Below are positions 1 to 9,517 of a DNA stretch of 64,000 nucleotides, in pieces; the first letter of the stretch is position 1, and each line of letters begins with the position of its first letter. The DNA comes from Planctomycetota bacterium. GTDB taxonomy: Bacteria > Planctomycetota > UBA1135 > GCA-002748355. The position numbers and the translations under genes were made by a program. The stretch is taken from contig JACKHW010000006.1 in NCBI GenBank assembly GCA_020638795.1, positions 310,001-374,000 on the forward strand, in the 5' to 3' direction. The notes under the pieces were generated by a model. It was given only the letters and a program-made list of their open reading frames with translations. It made no database searches and was not told where the DNA came from.

Positions 1-1
1 C

Positions 2-1570
2 GTCGCGACCGATGCCACGATCCTCGAGGGACTCGTGCGTGCGCACGGCACGGAGACCGACCCGCGCGCACGATGGCAGATCGTGTACTCGATGATCGGT
101 CTGCACGCTCCGGCCACGACCGGTCCGTTCCTCGCGTCCGTCACGTCGAACGAACTGTGGGAGCGCTTCTTCGCGACTCGGGGTTTGGCAGAACTCGCGC
201 GACAAGGTCAGATCGAGGCCGAACGAGACGACGAATGCTGTGATGCCCTTCTACGCAGACTCGACGACCTCGACCGCCGCGTCGTCATCGAGGCTGCACT
301 GGCCCTCGGCGATCCGAGTCCGTCCGGACGCAATTCCGCCGCCAGAGACACGCCACCGCCCTTCGACCACCGGCGTGTCCTCGATGCGCTCGCCGCGAAG
401 ACGACGAGCGACGATCCGGGGATCGTCGTCGCGTGCGTCCAGGGCATCGGACACTTCCAGACCATCGAAACGAAGGCGAACAGCACGCTCAACTTCGCGA
501 TCGCGTCCACGAAAGTGCGCATTCGCGCCGCCGCCATCGAAGCGGACGCACGCCTTCTCGGCGACGGCTTCTCCGGCATCCTGCAGGTCTACGCAAAGGA
601 AGAGGACTGGCGCATTCGAGCCGCGGTCGCGCGCGCGACGCGTTTCCTCTCGAACGACCATGCAGGTCCGATCCTCGAGCGCCTCGCACAGGATGCCGAG
701 ACGCGCGTCCGTCTCGCGGTCCTCGAGGCTGTGGCGAATCGTGAATCGGATCCGAAAGCGGTTTCGATGACGGTCACGCTCTTGGAAGAGAACGACGCCG
801 CGATTCGCGAAGAAGCGGCGACGACCCTCGAGCGACTCGGGAGCAAGAAGGCGATCGCGCCGCTGCGTGAAGCCCTCGTGACATCCCGTGACCCCGAATT
901 CGCCGATGCGCGGGTCGCGATCATCCGGGCCATCGGCGCGCTCTCCACCGAGGACGCGACCGCCGGCGACTTCATCGAAGCGAGTCTCGCCGATCCCGTG
1001 AATCGCGTGCGTCGCGCCGCGTGGTCCGCCCTCGCGGATCGTCGGCCCGTTCGACCACTGGCAGCCATGCAACTCGCCGACGAAGGTCGGAAAGTCGCGC
1101 TCCCCGGGCGCGACTACCCAGCGGCGTTCTTGACGAGTCGACCTCGGGTCCAACTCGAAACGACAAAAGGGATACTCACACTGGAGTTCGATCCCGCGGC
1201 AGCGCCGAATCACGTCTACAACCTGCTGCACTTCATCCGGAAAGGTGCCTACGACGGGCGCGTCTTCCATCGCGTCGTCCCCAACTTCGTCGTTCAGGGT
1301 GGCGACATGCGCGGGGACGGCTATGGCAACTCGACGTGGTGGGGAGGACGACTGCGCCGCGAGGTGTCGCCGCTCGAGTTCGATGCCTACTTCATCGGCA
1401 TGCCACGAGGTCAGGATATCGACAGCGGCGGCGATCAGATCTTCATCACGCTCGTGCCGACACCACACCTCGATGGCGCCTATACGTGCTTCGGGCGCGT
1501 CATCGACGGTTTCGACGTACTGCAGTCGATCGAGATCGGCGATCGGATCGAACGCGCGCGCGAGTTGTGA
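2..1570 (+). CDS. HEAT-repeat protein with C-terminal cyclophilin-type peptidyl-prolyl isomerase domain (5' partial)
   Basis: The reading frame is open to the left window edge, so the true start lies outside; the first internal candidate is a GTG at 35. Numbered from that GTG, residues about 40-345 are alternating helical HEAT-like repeats with many RxRxAA stretches, a protein-interaction scaffold. Residues about 371-505 are a cyclophilin domain containing VFHRVVPNFVVQGGD, where the Arg of FHR (about 413) and the QGGD segment are the family's active-site landmarks. Such enzymes isomerise prolyl peptide bonds and assist folding. The visible part has no signal peptide, so the location is unknown. 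The downstream gene is convergent. The HEAT-plus-cyclophilin architecture suggests recruitment of the isomerase to a partner protein; the partner is not evident. Confidence 0.88.
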   Translation, partial: VATDATILEGLVRAHGTETDPRARWQIVYSMIGLHAPATTGPFLASVTSNELWERFFATRGLAELARQGQIEAERDDECCDALLRRLDDLDRRVVIEAALALGDPSPSGRNSAARDTPPPFDHRRVLDALAAKTTSDDPGIVVACVQGIGHFQTIETKANSTLNFAIASTKVRIRAAAIEADARLLGDGFSGILQVYAKEEDWRIRAAVARATRFLSNDHAGPILERLAQDAETRVRLAVLEAVANRESDPKAVSMTVTLLEENDAAIREEAATTLERLGSKKAIAPLREALVTSRDPEFADARVAIIRAIGALSTEDATAGDFIEASLADPVNRVRRAAWSALADRRPVRPLAAMQLADEGRKVALPGRDYPAAFLTSRPRVQLETTKGILTLEFDPAAAPNHVYNLLHFIRKGAYDGRVFHRVVPNFVVQGGDMRGDGYGNSTWWGGRLRREVSPLEFDAYFIGMPRGQDIDSGGDQIFITLVPTPHLDGAYTCFGRVIDGFDVLQSIEIGDRIERAREL

Positions 1571-1655
1571 CCGAAGAAGCTCGGCCGAAACACCGAGTGC
1601 GTGCGATCGGTTCCTCGTACGTATCCGGCTCGTCGGCCGGGCTGCGCGTCGTGCT

Positions 1656-2867
1656 TCAGCGCGCAGGCGTCGTCGGAGTCCGGACGCCCGTAGTCTCATT
1701 CGCGGCTTTGGCCACATCGCTGGACGACGGCGGAATCAAGAACCCGAATCCTTCATCGCGCAGCCAGGGATAGACGAGCGTCATCGGCACGCAGAGTCCC
1801 ATGTGCGGAATCACGACGGGACGTCCGCTGCCGTGCGTGTAGATCTTGCTGAAGACCGCAACGAGTTCGCGGCGCTCGCCGCAGTAGATACCGCCACCCG
1901 AGTTGCCGTAGTAGGTCGGTGCGTTGACCATCCAGTACGACGTCCCACGCACTTCGCTCGCGAGACTCGACACGAAGCCACCTGTCGGGATCGGGTCGTT
2001 CCCGAGCGGACAACCGACGGCGAACACCGGATGCCAGATTTTGATGTCCGCGATCGCGTCCGGCGCGATCATGCGCGCGACGGTGTCGACGCGCTCGGTT
2101 CCACGCAGTTTGCAGAGCGCGAGATCGAGCTTCGGGCTCTTCGCGATGACGTCGCAGGCTCGATTCGTCTTGGCACTGTCACCGAACATCGTGACCGTGA
2201 TGCCGCGCTTCTCGATCGCTGGATCGTCCGCGAGGATGTTCCGCACGACGTGGTAGGCCGTGAGCACGTAGGTGTCGTAGCCCTTCGCGTCTTCGCGCGG
2301 ATTGCACGCGACGATGATGCCCGAGCCGACGGTTTCCTCTCCTGTCAGTTGGATCGTCGGACGCAGCATCGTCGACGTCATCGCATCGGGCTGAGGCCGA
2401 ATCTCCGACTGCATCGAGCTGAGTAGTCCTCGATACTCCTGCAGGCGACGCTCGATCTCTTGGCGCTGCGTCTCGAGATCCTGCTTGGCAGCGAGGATCT
2501 GCTTCTGTGTCGCTTCGACGGACTTGCCCAGCTCGGCGCTCTTGAGGATCGCGTCGCTCGCGTTTCGCGACGCACTGCGCGTGCCCTCTTCGAGATTGCG
2601 CTCGAGCTTGGCAATCTGCAAGAGCACCTCGTTGTAGCTGTCGTGCAACTGATGCAGTCGTTCGGCCTGATGCCGAACCTCACCCGCCACGTCGTCGCGG
2701 CTCTTCGGCTCTTCGGTGACCTCTCCGTGCAGACTCGTCTCGATCCGAGCGATGTCTGCAGTGCGTTGCTGGTCGGAACGCCGCAGACCGTCGATCTCGG
2801 CGTGCACTCCGACGAGCACGAAGAGGACGGCACCCGCGGCCGCCACCTCGCACAAGGTTCGCTTCAT
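1656..2867 (-). CDS. Membrane-anchored trypsin-like serine protease with coiled-coil stalk
   Basis: 403 residues. An N-terminal hydrophobic segment (about 8-23) should anchor or export the protein. Residues about 27-155 are rich in Glu, Gln, Lys and Arg with heptad-like spacing, a likely coiled coil. The protease domain follows with a complete triad: His206 in LTAYHVV, Asp248 in PKLDLAL and Ser323 in GNSGGG, as in Trypsin_2/DegP-like families. No PDZ domain follows, so it is not a standard DegP/HtrA. The ATG at 2867 is preceded by a purine-rich GGGGGAAG, a good ribosome binding site. It probably works outside the cytoplasm in protein quality control or processing. The substrate cannot be inferred. 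Confidence 0.9.
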   Translation of the reverse strand: MKRTLCEVAAAGAVLFVLVGVHAEIDGLRRSDQQRTADIARIETSLHGEVTEEPKSRDDVAGEVRHQAERLHQLHDSYNEVLLQIAKLERNLEEGTRSASRNASDAILKSAELGKSVEATQKQILAAKQDLETQRQEIERRLQEYRGLLSSMQSEIRPQPDAMTSTMLRPTIQLTGEETVGSGIIVACNPREDAKGYDTYVLTAYHVVRNILADDPAIEKRGITVTMFGDSAKTNRACDVIAKSPKLDLALCKLRGTERVDTVARMIAPDAIADIKIWHPVFAVGCPLGNDPIPTGGFVSSLASEVRGTSYWMVNAPTYYGNSGGGIYCGERRELVAVFSKIYTHGSGRPVVIPHMGLCVPMTLVYPWLRDEGFGFLIPPSSSDVAKAANETTGVRTPTTPAR

Positions 2868-3387
2868 TCTCTTCCCCCCAAGTGCCGCCCGCGAGCGGCG
2901 ATGGGAGGCGTATCGGAGTTCGACAGTCGCCCGGTTGAGTGTGGTCTATCCACACACTGTCACGGAGAGATCTAGGCCGGCTTCTTCCCGAACGCTGTCG
3001 CGAGGCGCTGCAATCTTGCGCAGGTCGGAGGCTCGGAGACCGACGGACGACAGCGGCATGCTCGGCGCCGCTTCGAGAATCCAGAAAATCTCAAACCTAT
3101 GCTCTGAAATCAGTTACGACTCTGCAGCGGGTGTCGATCCGGGATCGTGCCGCAAATCGCGATCTCGCGACCTTGCGGACCGTTCGATCCTCGAACACGC
3201 GCTCGCCTTGGCGGCCGGACGACCAGCGACGCTCGTTCGAGGTCGTTGCAGACATCGACGTCTTCGAGTCCTGCGGTTCGCGCGATTGGCGCTGTGCCGA
3301 CGTGGTTCGTCGGCAGACGAGTCGAGGCGCAACCACACAGCAGCAGGGTCACTGGTCCCGAGATATGGACGGACTTCGGCCGCGGGA
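2868..3387. other. Intergenic region, mostly featureless
   Basis: About 520 bp upstream of the protease gene. It holds a short perfect inverted repeat, GTGTGG-TCTAT-CCACAC, at 2939-2955, about 70 bp upstream of the protease start, which could be an operator or a weak terminator. It also holds the uncertain small lipoprotein frame at 3110-3352. Nothing else convincing was seen. Confidence 0.4.
3110..3352 (-). CDS. Possible small lipoprotein (doubtful)
   Basis: An 80-residue frame from a GTG that begins VTLLLCGCAST, which resembles the end of a lipoprotein signal peptide with a lipobox Cys. The n-region is missing and no clear ribosome binding site precedes it. It starts only about 35 bp from the inverted-repeat element at 3388-3552, so it could be the remnant of a longer gene disrupted there, or a chance frame. 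The mature part contains no recognisable domain. Confidence 0.2.
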   Translation of the reverse strand: MTLLLCGCASTRLPTNHVGTAPIARTAGLEDVDVCNDLERASLVVRPPRRARVRGSNGPQGREIAICGTIPDRHPLQSRN

Positions 3388-3552
3388 CGAGTGTGGTGTC
3401 TCAGAAATTCGGGTACGTGAAGTGCGTGACTGGGTGTCGCTGGCAAGGCGCGCCGAGGCAGGAATATCGGGGATATTCCAAGGAGGTGCAACGCCGCCAG
3501 CGGCGTCCGGACGCGTACTTCATGTGCCCGAATTTCTGAGACACCCCACTAG
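3388..3552. mobile_element. 165-bp MITE-like element with ~38-bp terminal inverted repeats
   Basis: The left end (from 3388) and the right end (to 3552) are inverted repeats over roughly 38 bp with a few mismatches. The core GGTGTCTCAGAAATTCGGG at 3395-3413 is matched perfectly by its reverse complement at 3527-3545. The interior has a strong hairpin, GGAATATC-GGG-GATATTCC, and a GC-rich stem around GCCGCCAGCGGC. No transposase fits in 165 bp, so this looks like a non-autonomous miniature element or a paired IS-end relic. No clear target duplication was identified. Its right end CACTAG supplies the TAG stop codon of the neighbouring minus-strand gene. A diverged relative lies at 13138-13305. 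Confidence 0.65.
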
Positions 3553-6098
3553 TCGAGCGCCCGTTCGCCAGAGGCGCGAGCGTCGCGAAGCATGCGCACC
3601 ATGAGGATGGCCGCGACGACGTAGAGGCCGGTCGAGATCCATTGCACCTTGGCGAACCCGAGACTCATCGCAAGGGCGACGGTCACGACCGATCCGAGCA
3701 CGCTGGCACCACCGTTGACCCCGTAGGCCCATGGAATGAGGCGTTCTCTCCCTTCGGCGAGCACGCGGATGCCCGTCGGGAAGCACATCCCCATGAGGAA
3801 GGCCATCGGGAACAGGAGCCCGACGGTCACGGCGCAGCGCATCCAGAAGTCCTGCGGCAGCAGCCAAGCGTTGATCTGCGGCAAGTAGACCTCGAGCGCG
3901 ATCGTGGCCCCGACCAGCAAGACGGCGACCGAGAAGAGCAACTTGCTCGCACTCCGCACCTTGAAGATCCCCGAGAAGAGGGACCCGAGACCCGAAGCGA
4001 TCAGGAACGTCGCCATGACGACCGTGACCGAATACATCGGGTGCCCGAGTGTCAGCCCGAAGCGCTGCATCGCTGAGATCATCAAGAAGATGTAGGCGAG
4101 CCCGAGACAGAGGAAGTAGCCGAGCGGCGCGATCGCGGACGACCCTTCGAGGCTGCGACGAATGAAGAGCAAGGGCACGAAGATCGTGATGCCGACCAGC
4201 ACGAGCAGCTGTGCAAAGGTCAAGAGCAACAGCATCAAGCCCATCGGGCGGTTCTGGAACTCCCCGGTGAGGGCAGCCCACGGCGAGTTCTCGGGCAACT
4301 TCTGTTTGTCTCCCTCTCGAATCCACGACCAGACCGACGACCAACGGAACTGATCGAAGAAGAACGGTCGGTCATCGACGACGGGATTCACGGCGTAGGG
4401 GTACTGCGCAATGAAGTCGCCGAGCGTGTTGGCGCGCACGGCGTCGCGGAACTTGTCGAATGGCAGGCTCGCGGTTCCGCCCGGGAGGAGCGCCTTCTTG
4501 TAGCCATAGGCACTCGCGAAGCGATCGAGGTCGGCGACCTCGCTCTCGGTGAACGCCGACTTCTTGATCAGGATCGCGCCGAGGTTGGTGGCCTTGTCGT
4601 CGGTGCTGTTGATCAAGAGCGCGAGGTGCTGCATCGGATCAGCGACGCCGCGATCGCGAAGGACTTCGGCCGCGATGACGAGGGCGCGAAGAGTTTCTCG
4701 AGGCGCAGGGAACGCGAAGCGGATGATCGTCAGGAGCCCATCGTCCGACAGATGGTCGAGGTACTCGTGGATCGCTTCCTTCGTGTAGAGGTAGCTCTCC
4801 GAGAGCACGTAGGACCCGTTGGCGAGTGCGGTATACGTGTCGACACCGGACATCTGGATGAGGTCGTATTTGTCGACGTGCGAACGGACGTAGTGCCGCC
4901 CTTCGCCGTGGTGGAGGCGAATGTTCGGACGCTTGGCGACTTCCCCCGTGAGCTTCGCGAATTGGCCCTCGTAGAGATCGAGCGTCGCGGCATTGATCTC
5001 GACGGCGTCGACCTCCTTTGCACCGCGATCGACGGCGACCGACAGATCGAGCCCACCGCCGATGCCGATGATCAGCACCTTCGGCTCCTTTTTGATCACG
5101 TACGAGATGCCGTGGATCTGCGCTGCTGGCGGCTTCCAGTTGCGATGCGGCATCTGCCCCGGCGCGTCCCCGTCCTGGAAGAGGCACGCACCGTCCTCGA
5201 CGCGCTCCGTACCGCCGTCCACGACCTTTCCGCCCACGAGATGGTCCTCGACGATGTCGATACGACCGAGCGGCGACCAGCGCGTCACGAGGATCTTCTT
5301 GCCATGCTTCGTGTAGGTGTTGATGAACTTCGACGAAGCGGGCCGGAACGCGAAGATCTCGTCTGCCGGGAGCAGGCGGTGCGGGTGGTCCTTCGGGTCC
5401 TTGTCGTCGAGCCGCGGGAGCTTCGCGATCAGCGGATCGACGAGGGGACGCACGTGCGGGTTGACCGGTGGGAGGACCGAGAGGCAACCGAGGAAGGCCA
5501 GCACGCCGGCGCCCTTCAACAAGAACCCGGTCGGTGCGAGCACCGCAACGACGGCACCGAGGCTCGCGATGATGACGAGTGAACCCGCGGCTCCCAACGG
5601 CTCGATGCACGCGTAGAGCGCGAAACAGCCGATGCCCGAGCCGACCATGTTGGCGAAGTACAGCGTCGAACTCTGACGTGGACACTGCGACAGCGCGATC
5701 GAGATCCCGTAGCCCGCGAAGAAATAGGGGAGCGCGAATACGAGGTAGTACAGCGCGACACGCGTGATCTCGTCCCAGCCGACGCTACCGAAGACATCGA
5801 TCGGTTTGCCGGCAAGCATCCACGGCCCGACGAACGCCGAGGCCATGAAGAGCAAACCGGTCACGGCAAGCGAGCGGCCGAGAGTGCGGCGTCGCAGGAA
5901 ACCCGCGACGGACAGGAACGCGCCCGCGGCACCGAAGCCGAGGATCGCGATCGACACGACCAAGAAGGCGAGATGGTGCCAGAGTGAGAACGCGAAGATC
6001 CGCATCTGCAAGACCTCGAGCGCCAGCGAGGCGAGCGAGATCAAGAAGATGCAAAAGTGGACTCTTCGGTTGGCTTCGTGAGCCTGATCGGCGTGCAT
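3549..6098 (-). CDS. Polytopic membrane protein with central spermidine-synthase-like domain
   Basis: 849 residues from the ATG at 6098 (MHADQ). The frame stays open further upstream, but that part has non-protein-like composition. Residues about 13-210 contain several hydrophobic helices. A soluble domain about 270-600 carries the glycine-rich nucleotide loop LIIGIGGGLD (about 342-351), an acidic residue ending the next strand (VDAVEIN) and a YDLIQMSGVD segment, as in spermidine synthase and related class I methyltransferase folds. Residues about 610-849 are again hydrophobic helices. This membrane-plus-SpeE arrangement recurs in bacteria, but the substrate is generally unknown and true aminopropyltransferase activity should not be assumed. 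The stop codon lies inside the terminal repeat of the element at 3388-3552. Confidence 0.85.
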   Translation of the reverse strand: MHADQAHEANRRVHFCIFLISLASLALEVLQMRIFAFSLWHHLAFLVVSIAILGFGAAGAFLSVAGFLRRRTLGRSLAVTGLLFMASAFVGPWMLAGKPIDVFGSVGWDEITRVALYYLVFALPYFFAGYGISIALSQCPRQSSTLYFANMVGSGIGCFALYACIEPLGAAGSLVIIASLGAVVAVLAPTGFLLKGAGVLAFLGCLSVLPPVNPHVRPLVDPLIAKLPRLDDKDPKDHPHRLLPADEIFAFRPASSKFINTYTKHGKKILVTRWSPLGRIDIVEDHLVGGKVVDGGTERVEDGACLFQDGDAPGQMPHRNWKPPAAQIHGISYVIKKEPKVLIIGIGGGLDLSVAVDRGAKEVDAVEINAATLDLYEGQFAKLTGEVAKRPNIRLHHGEGRHYVRSHVDKYDLIQMSGVDTYTALANGSYVLSESYLYTKEAIHEYLDHLSDDGLLTIIRFAFPAPRETLRALVIAAEVLRDRGVADPMQHLALLINSTDDKATNLGAILIKKSAFTESEVADLDRFASAYGYKKALLPGGTASLPFDKFRDAVRANTLGDFIAQYPYAVNPVVDDRPFFFDQFRWSSVWSWIREGDKQKLPENSPWAALTGEFQNRPMGLMLLLLTFAQLLVLVGITIFVPLLFIRRSLEGSSAIAPLGYFLCLGLAYIFLMISAMQRFGLTLGHPMYSVTVVMATFLIASGLGSLFSGIFKVRSASKLLFSVAVLLVGATIALEVYLPQINAWLLPQDFWMRCAVTVGLLFPMAFLMGMCFPTGIRVLAEGRERLIPWAYGVNGGASVLGSVVTVALAMSLGFAKVQWISTGLYVVAAILMVRMLRDARASGERALD

Positions 6099-6336
6099 CG
6101 TGCTACCTGTTTCGGGACGGTTCGCCGCGCGATCTTCGGGCGAAAGGGCCGAGAAGCATACTGCCCCGGTGTCGCAGAGGCTCCGCCACCGCGTCCATTC
6201 TCCGCACCCTCTCAGCAACGTCGCGTCGCACGGACACGCGTGATTCGTGGCAGGGACGAAGTGCAGTACCTTCCCGTGGCACGACCGTGGACATCCTCGC
6301 TGTTCGTGGTGTGCGGCAGCTGGCAAACTCGTCGCG

Positions 6337-6663
6337 ATGCCGCCGATCGAAAACCTGAGTGCATCGGAGTGCGCTGCCCGACTCGCTGGAAACGAGCCGC
6401 CGGTCTTGCTCGACGTGCGCACACCGCGCGAACACCGGTCCCATCGAATTCCCGGTGCGACCGCGATGCCGCTCCACGAACTGGCCGACCGGGTCGACGA
6501 ACTCGATCCGGATCGACCGGTGCTCGTGTATTGCGAACACGGCGTGCGAAGCCTCAGCGCGTGCGCGTTCCTCGCCGAGCGCGGATTCCGCAACATCGCC
6601 AACCTGCAGGGCGGCATCGTGCGCTGGAACGGACGACTCGAGGGCGAAGACGTACGTCGCTGA
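6337..6663 (+). CDS. Single-domain rhodanese-like sulfurtransferase
   Basis: 108 residues from the ATG at 6337 (MPPIENLS), the start that matches single-domain rhodaneses; longer upstream frames look non-coding. Landmarks are LLDVRTPREHRSHRIPGA, typical of the N-terminal half, and the active-site loop CEHGVR in VLVYCEHGVRS, whose Cys carries the persulfide in catalysis. The C-terminal LQGGIVRWN is also typical. The six-residue loop fits sulfurtransferases rather than the seven-residue loop of Cdc25-like phosphatases. It is probably cytoplasmic. It ends 6 bp before the convergent gene, and the divergent neighbour starts about 240 bp upstream. Confidence 0.93.
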   Translation: MPPIENLSASECAARLAGNEPPVLLDVRTPREHRSHRIPGATAMPLHELADRVDELDPDRPVLVYCEHGVRSLSACAFLAERGFRNIANLQGGIVRWNGRLEGEDVRR

Positions 6664-6669
6664 TGCTGG

Positions 6670-8334
6670 TCAGAGTCGCCTGATCACGTCCAACGTCTTC
6701 CTCGCGTGAATCCCGAGGAGCCAGTAGGCGGGGGAAAGAGTGCCACTACCGCGACGCTCGAGGACGACGGTCCGGTAGCCGTCTGTCTTCCCTGGATTCC
6801 CGATCGAGCGGGCGACGATGCGATCCGGACCGAGGGCCTCGATCGCACGGCGCAGCGCGGTGCCGTCCAAGACCTCGGAATTGGGCGCGGCGACGGCATT
6901 GCCCACGAGCGCACCGCCGAGCCACCGCGTGAACCACAGGAACATCCCGCCGAAATCGACGAGCGTCGTCGAGTCCTGCAATAGTGCGGATGGATTGCAG
7001 TAGAGGTCGAAGCCGAGATCGGCACGGAGATCGTTGGTGAGTTGCGACGACAAACCCTGACCTTCCTGATCGCCGACTTTTCTCGTGCTGCGTGGGTTGC
7101 ATCCGACGGCGAACCAAGCCCCAACGCGCTTCGCGCTGACGTAGCCCCCACCGAAACACGCTTTCAGTTCGACTTCGTCGGCCGCATCGATCCCTGGCCG
7201 GTAGTCCGCGAGGCGTAGATAGGGAATCTCGCGCTCACCCCGCCCAGACCGGCGTATCGGCGGGATGGCGGCCGTCGGGTCCGCCTCCACCATGGCCTTG
7301 GCAATCGACGTGAGCACCGCGCGAGGCTCGACCTCTCGATCTCCGACGTGGACGAGCAGGCCGGCTTCGGGAAACGTCACGCCACCACTTGGAGGAAGGA
7401 CGTAGCCCACCAAGTCGCGCGGGGCATCGCCGGCGAAGAGTTCGGAAGCGAGCATCCCGCGCACGACCGCATCGAGCGTCGGTTGGCCAACGAGTCCGCC
7501 GATCCGTTCCAGCAGCGGTGGCACGCCGACGGCAGCATCGAATCGCACGCGCGCAGCGAGCAGAGTGTTTCCGGGCAAGAGGCTGGCAACATCCGCGAGC
7601 GACAAGGGTCGGGCATCGAGAAAGCTCGATGGGAACCCCGCGATCTCGATACTCTCGAACGAACCGCCACTGTCGTCGTCGAGGATTCGCGAGTGGATCG
7701 CGAAGTCACGACCAATGGGACAAAGCGACATGGCTCGTCGCTCGACCGCGCCAAAACTCAGCTTCAGGTCCAGCGTGGAGGGCGCTCGCGGCGGTTCGCA
7801 TCCACGCAGCGCAGCGGCATCGAATGCAAGCGGATCGCCGTTGTGCCCATCATCCCCTTCGGCGGTCCGGACGAAGACCGTTCGCGGTCTCGACGCTGTA
7901 CGCAACCCACACGGACCTGAGTGCCAGTAGCGACTCTCGACCAGAGAGTCCTCGACCAAGTCGATGCGCGGCCCCGGAACCATGAAGCCTGATTCGAGCG
8001 CAGCACGGAATTGCTCGCACGACGTGCGGTCCTGAAAGGACGCCGTCCACATCTCCGGGTCGGACCGAAACGAGATGCCACGCGCTCGGCAGAGCATCGT
8101 GTATCGAAGCGGGTCCAACGGACTCGGCGTGCCGGTACCGAACAGACCGCGCACGAAGGCACCTTCGTGCGAGTCGAGGAGGACTCGCAGTGGCGCCGCA
8201 CGGCTGTGAGCCTGCAGATTCGCCAGTGCGATGTGGAGCTCTTGACCGCGAACGTCGCTCGCAACGCACGACAGGCAACAGGCGACGGCGACGTTGCGCA
8301 TGCACTGCAGCAAGCTCGGCATGAGCGCGACCAT
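6670..8334 (-). CDS. Exported protein of unknown function
   Basis: 554 residues from the ATG at 8334, chosen because AGGA sits 6 nt upstream and the frame then avoids overlap with the preceding gene. An in-frame ATG at 8301 is an alternative. The N-terminus (VAVACCLSCVASDVRG) looks like a signal peptide. No family was recognised. Cysteines occur at intervals in the mature part (for example CEPP, CNPR), and the sequence has no long repeats. The gene lies 53 bp downstream of the DUF502 gene on the same strand and may be co-transcribed with it. The C-terminus converges on the rhodanese gene. Confidence 0.7.
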   Translation of the reverse strand: MVALMPSLLQCMRNVAVACCLSCVASDVRGQELHIALANLQAHSRAAPLRVLLDSHEGAFVRGLFGTGTPSPLDPLRYTMLCRARGISFRSDPEMWTASFQDRTSCEQFRAALESGFMVPGPRIDLVEDSLVESRYWHSGPCGLRTASRPRTVFVRTAEGDDGHNGDPLAFDAAALRGCEPPRAPSTLDLKLSFGAVERRAMSLCPIGRDFAIHSRILDDDSGGSFESIEIAGFPSSFLDARPLSLADVASLLPGNTLLAARVRFDAAVGVPPLLERIGGLVGQPTLDAVVRGMLASELFAGDAPRDLVGYVLPPSGGVTFPEAGLLVHVGDREVEPRAVLTSIAKAMVEADPTAAIPPIRRSGRGEREIPYLRLADYRPGIDAADEVELKACFGGGYVSAKRVGAWFAVGCNPRSTRKVGDQEGQGLSSQLTNDLRADLGFDLYCNPSALLQDSTTLVDFGGMFLWFTRWLGGALVGNAVAAPNSEVLDGTALRRAIEALGPDRIVARSIGNPGKTDGYRTVVLERRGSGTLSPAYWLLGIHARKTLDVIRRL

Positions 8335-8387
8335 AGCGATTCCTGCCAGATGCGCAGCGATGGATGTGGTCGGCGCGCCCGGGCGCT

Positions 8388-9383
8388 TCAGGACGTTATT
8401 GGCGCGGTCGGTCGGTCCGGGCACGCCGGATCGTTGGAGTTCGCCTGCGCCCGGTCTGCCGCGCTCGGTTCGTCCGGTTCGGCCTGCGCTGCCGTTCGCG
8501 CATTCGTCGCATTTCGCACGAGGCCGGGAGCCGCGTCGACGGCATTCAAGCCGCCACGTGGAGAGCCGCGGCGACCCGCCGCCAGGCGAACGACCTCTTC
8601 GTCGGGCACGATCACTCCACCCGAAACGAGCAGCCCCATCACCTGGTCGAACGACAACGCCAGCGGCACGATCTCACGCTTGTCGACGAAACAAATATAG
8701 CCGGTCATCGGCGTCGGCGACGAGGGCAGGAAGACAGCGATGTATTCGCCGTCGGTCTGCGCGTTGAGGGACTGCAAGCCATCGTTCGTCACGAAGCCGA
8801 GCGTGAACATACCGGGCCGCGGGTACGGCACCGCCACGACGGTCTGGAACTCCCGGACCGTCTGCTTGTCCTTGCAGAAGAACTCGACGATCTGCTTGGC
8901 CCACGGGTAGATGGACTTCACGAGCGGAAACGAGAACAGAAGCCGCTCGGCCCTGCCGAACAACCAGCGGCCCGCAACGCCGCGGAACAGGCAACCCGCG
9001 AGGAAGATGAGCACGAACCCGATCGCGAGGCCGAAGCTCGGCGGGATGCGGTCAGCGAGGGCCGCGTAGAGCTTGGGTTGATCGAGCTTCGACAGGTCGA
9101 GCAAGAACCCACTCGCCCGTTTCGACGCTGCGATCGCTGTGGCGGCCGTCTCCCCGTCGTCGAGCGCCTTCGGATCGACGAAGCGCTCGTCGAACACCTG
9201 GATCGGCGTCGTCGATTCGAGGATGTCCTGACCGATGCGGTTGGTGACGAGCGACCAATGGACAAGACGCGTCATCGGGGACGCGACGTAGTCGCCGATG
9301 AACCCCACGAGAGCGACCACGACCCAGAGCGTCAGGATGGTCGGCAGCAAGGCTGACAACCCGCCCATGAAGAATCGCTTCAA
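8388..9383 (-). CDS. DUF502 family membrane protein
   Basis: A TTG at 9383 gives LKRFFMGGLSALLPTILTLW, the normal N-terminus of DUF502 proteins. GGGGGAGG lies about 11 nt upstream. An ATG at 9368 is an alternative, and the frame remains open to 9497. The protein has a first transmembrane segment (about 6-30) and a second one about 105-135 (GLAIGFVLIFLAGCLFRGVA). The soluble C-terminal half contains the conserved stretch around VVAVPYPRPGMFTLGFVTN. DUF502 proteins are inner-membrane proteins without a firm function. The tail is Ala/Pro-rich and acidic. It lies divergently next to the sigma factor gene. Confidence 0.88.
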   Translation of the reverse strand: MKRFFMGGLSALLPTILTLWVVVALVGFIGDYVASPMTRLVHWSLVTNRIGQDILESTTPIQVFDERFVDPKALDDGETAATAIAASKRASGFLLDLSKLDQPKLYAALADRIPPSFGLAIGFVLIFLAGCLFRGVAGRWLFGRAERLLFSFPLVKSIYPWAKQIVEFFCKDKQTVREFQTVVAVPYPRPGMFTLGFVTNDGLQSLNAQTDGEYIAVFLPSSPTPMTGYICFVDKREIVPLALSFDQVMGLLVSGGVIVPDEEVVRLAAGRRGSPRGGLNAVDAAPGLVRNATNARTAAQAEPDEPSAADRAQANSNDPACPDRPTAPITS

Positions 9384-9517
9384 CCTTCGATCGCCTCCCC
9401 CGCCGACATGCTTCCTAGATCGGATGTCCACGGGCTCCGGCTGATTCGGGACCAAAAAAACATGCTCGAGGTCGGCAGCGCGTCCCGGCCGCCTCAAGAT
9501 CCCGGCCCCGGCACCCG

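Noticed and set aside
5984..6683. Extended N-termini for the spermidine-synthase-like and rhodanese genes
   Set aside because: The longer frames have Arg/Ser/Cys-rich sequence and overlap each other on opposite strands. The chosen starts fit the families.
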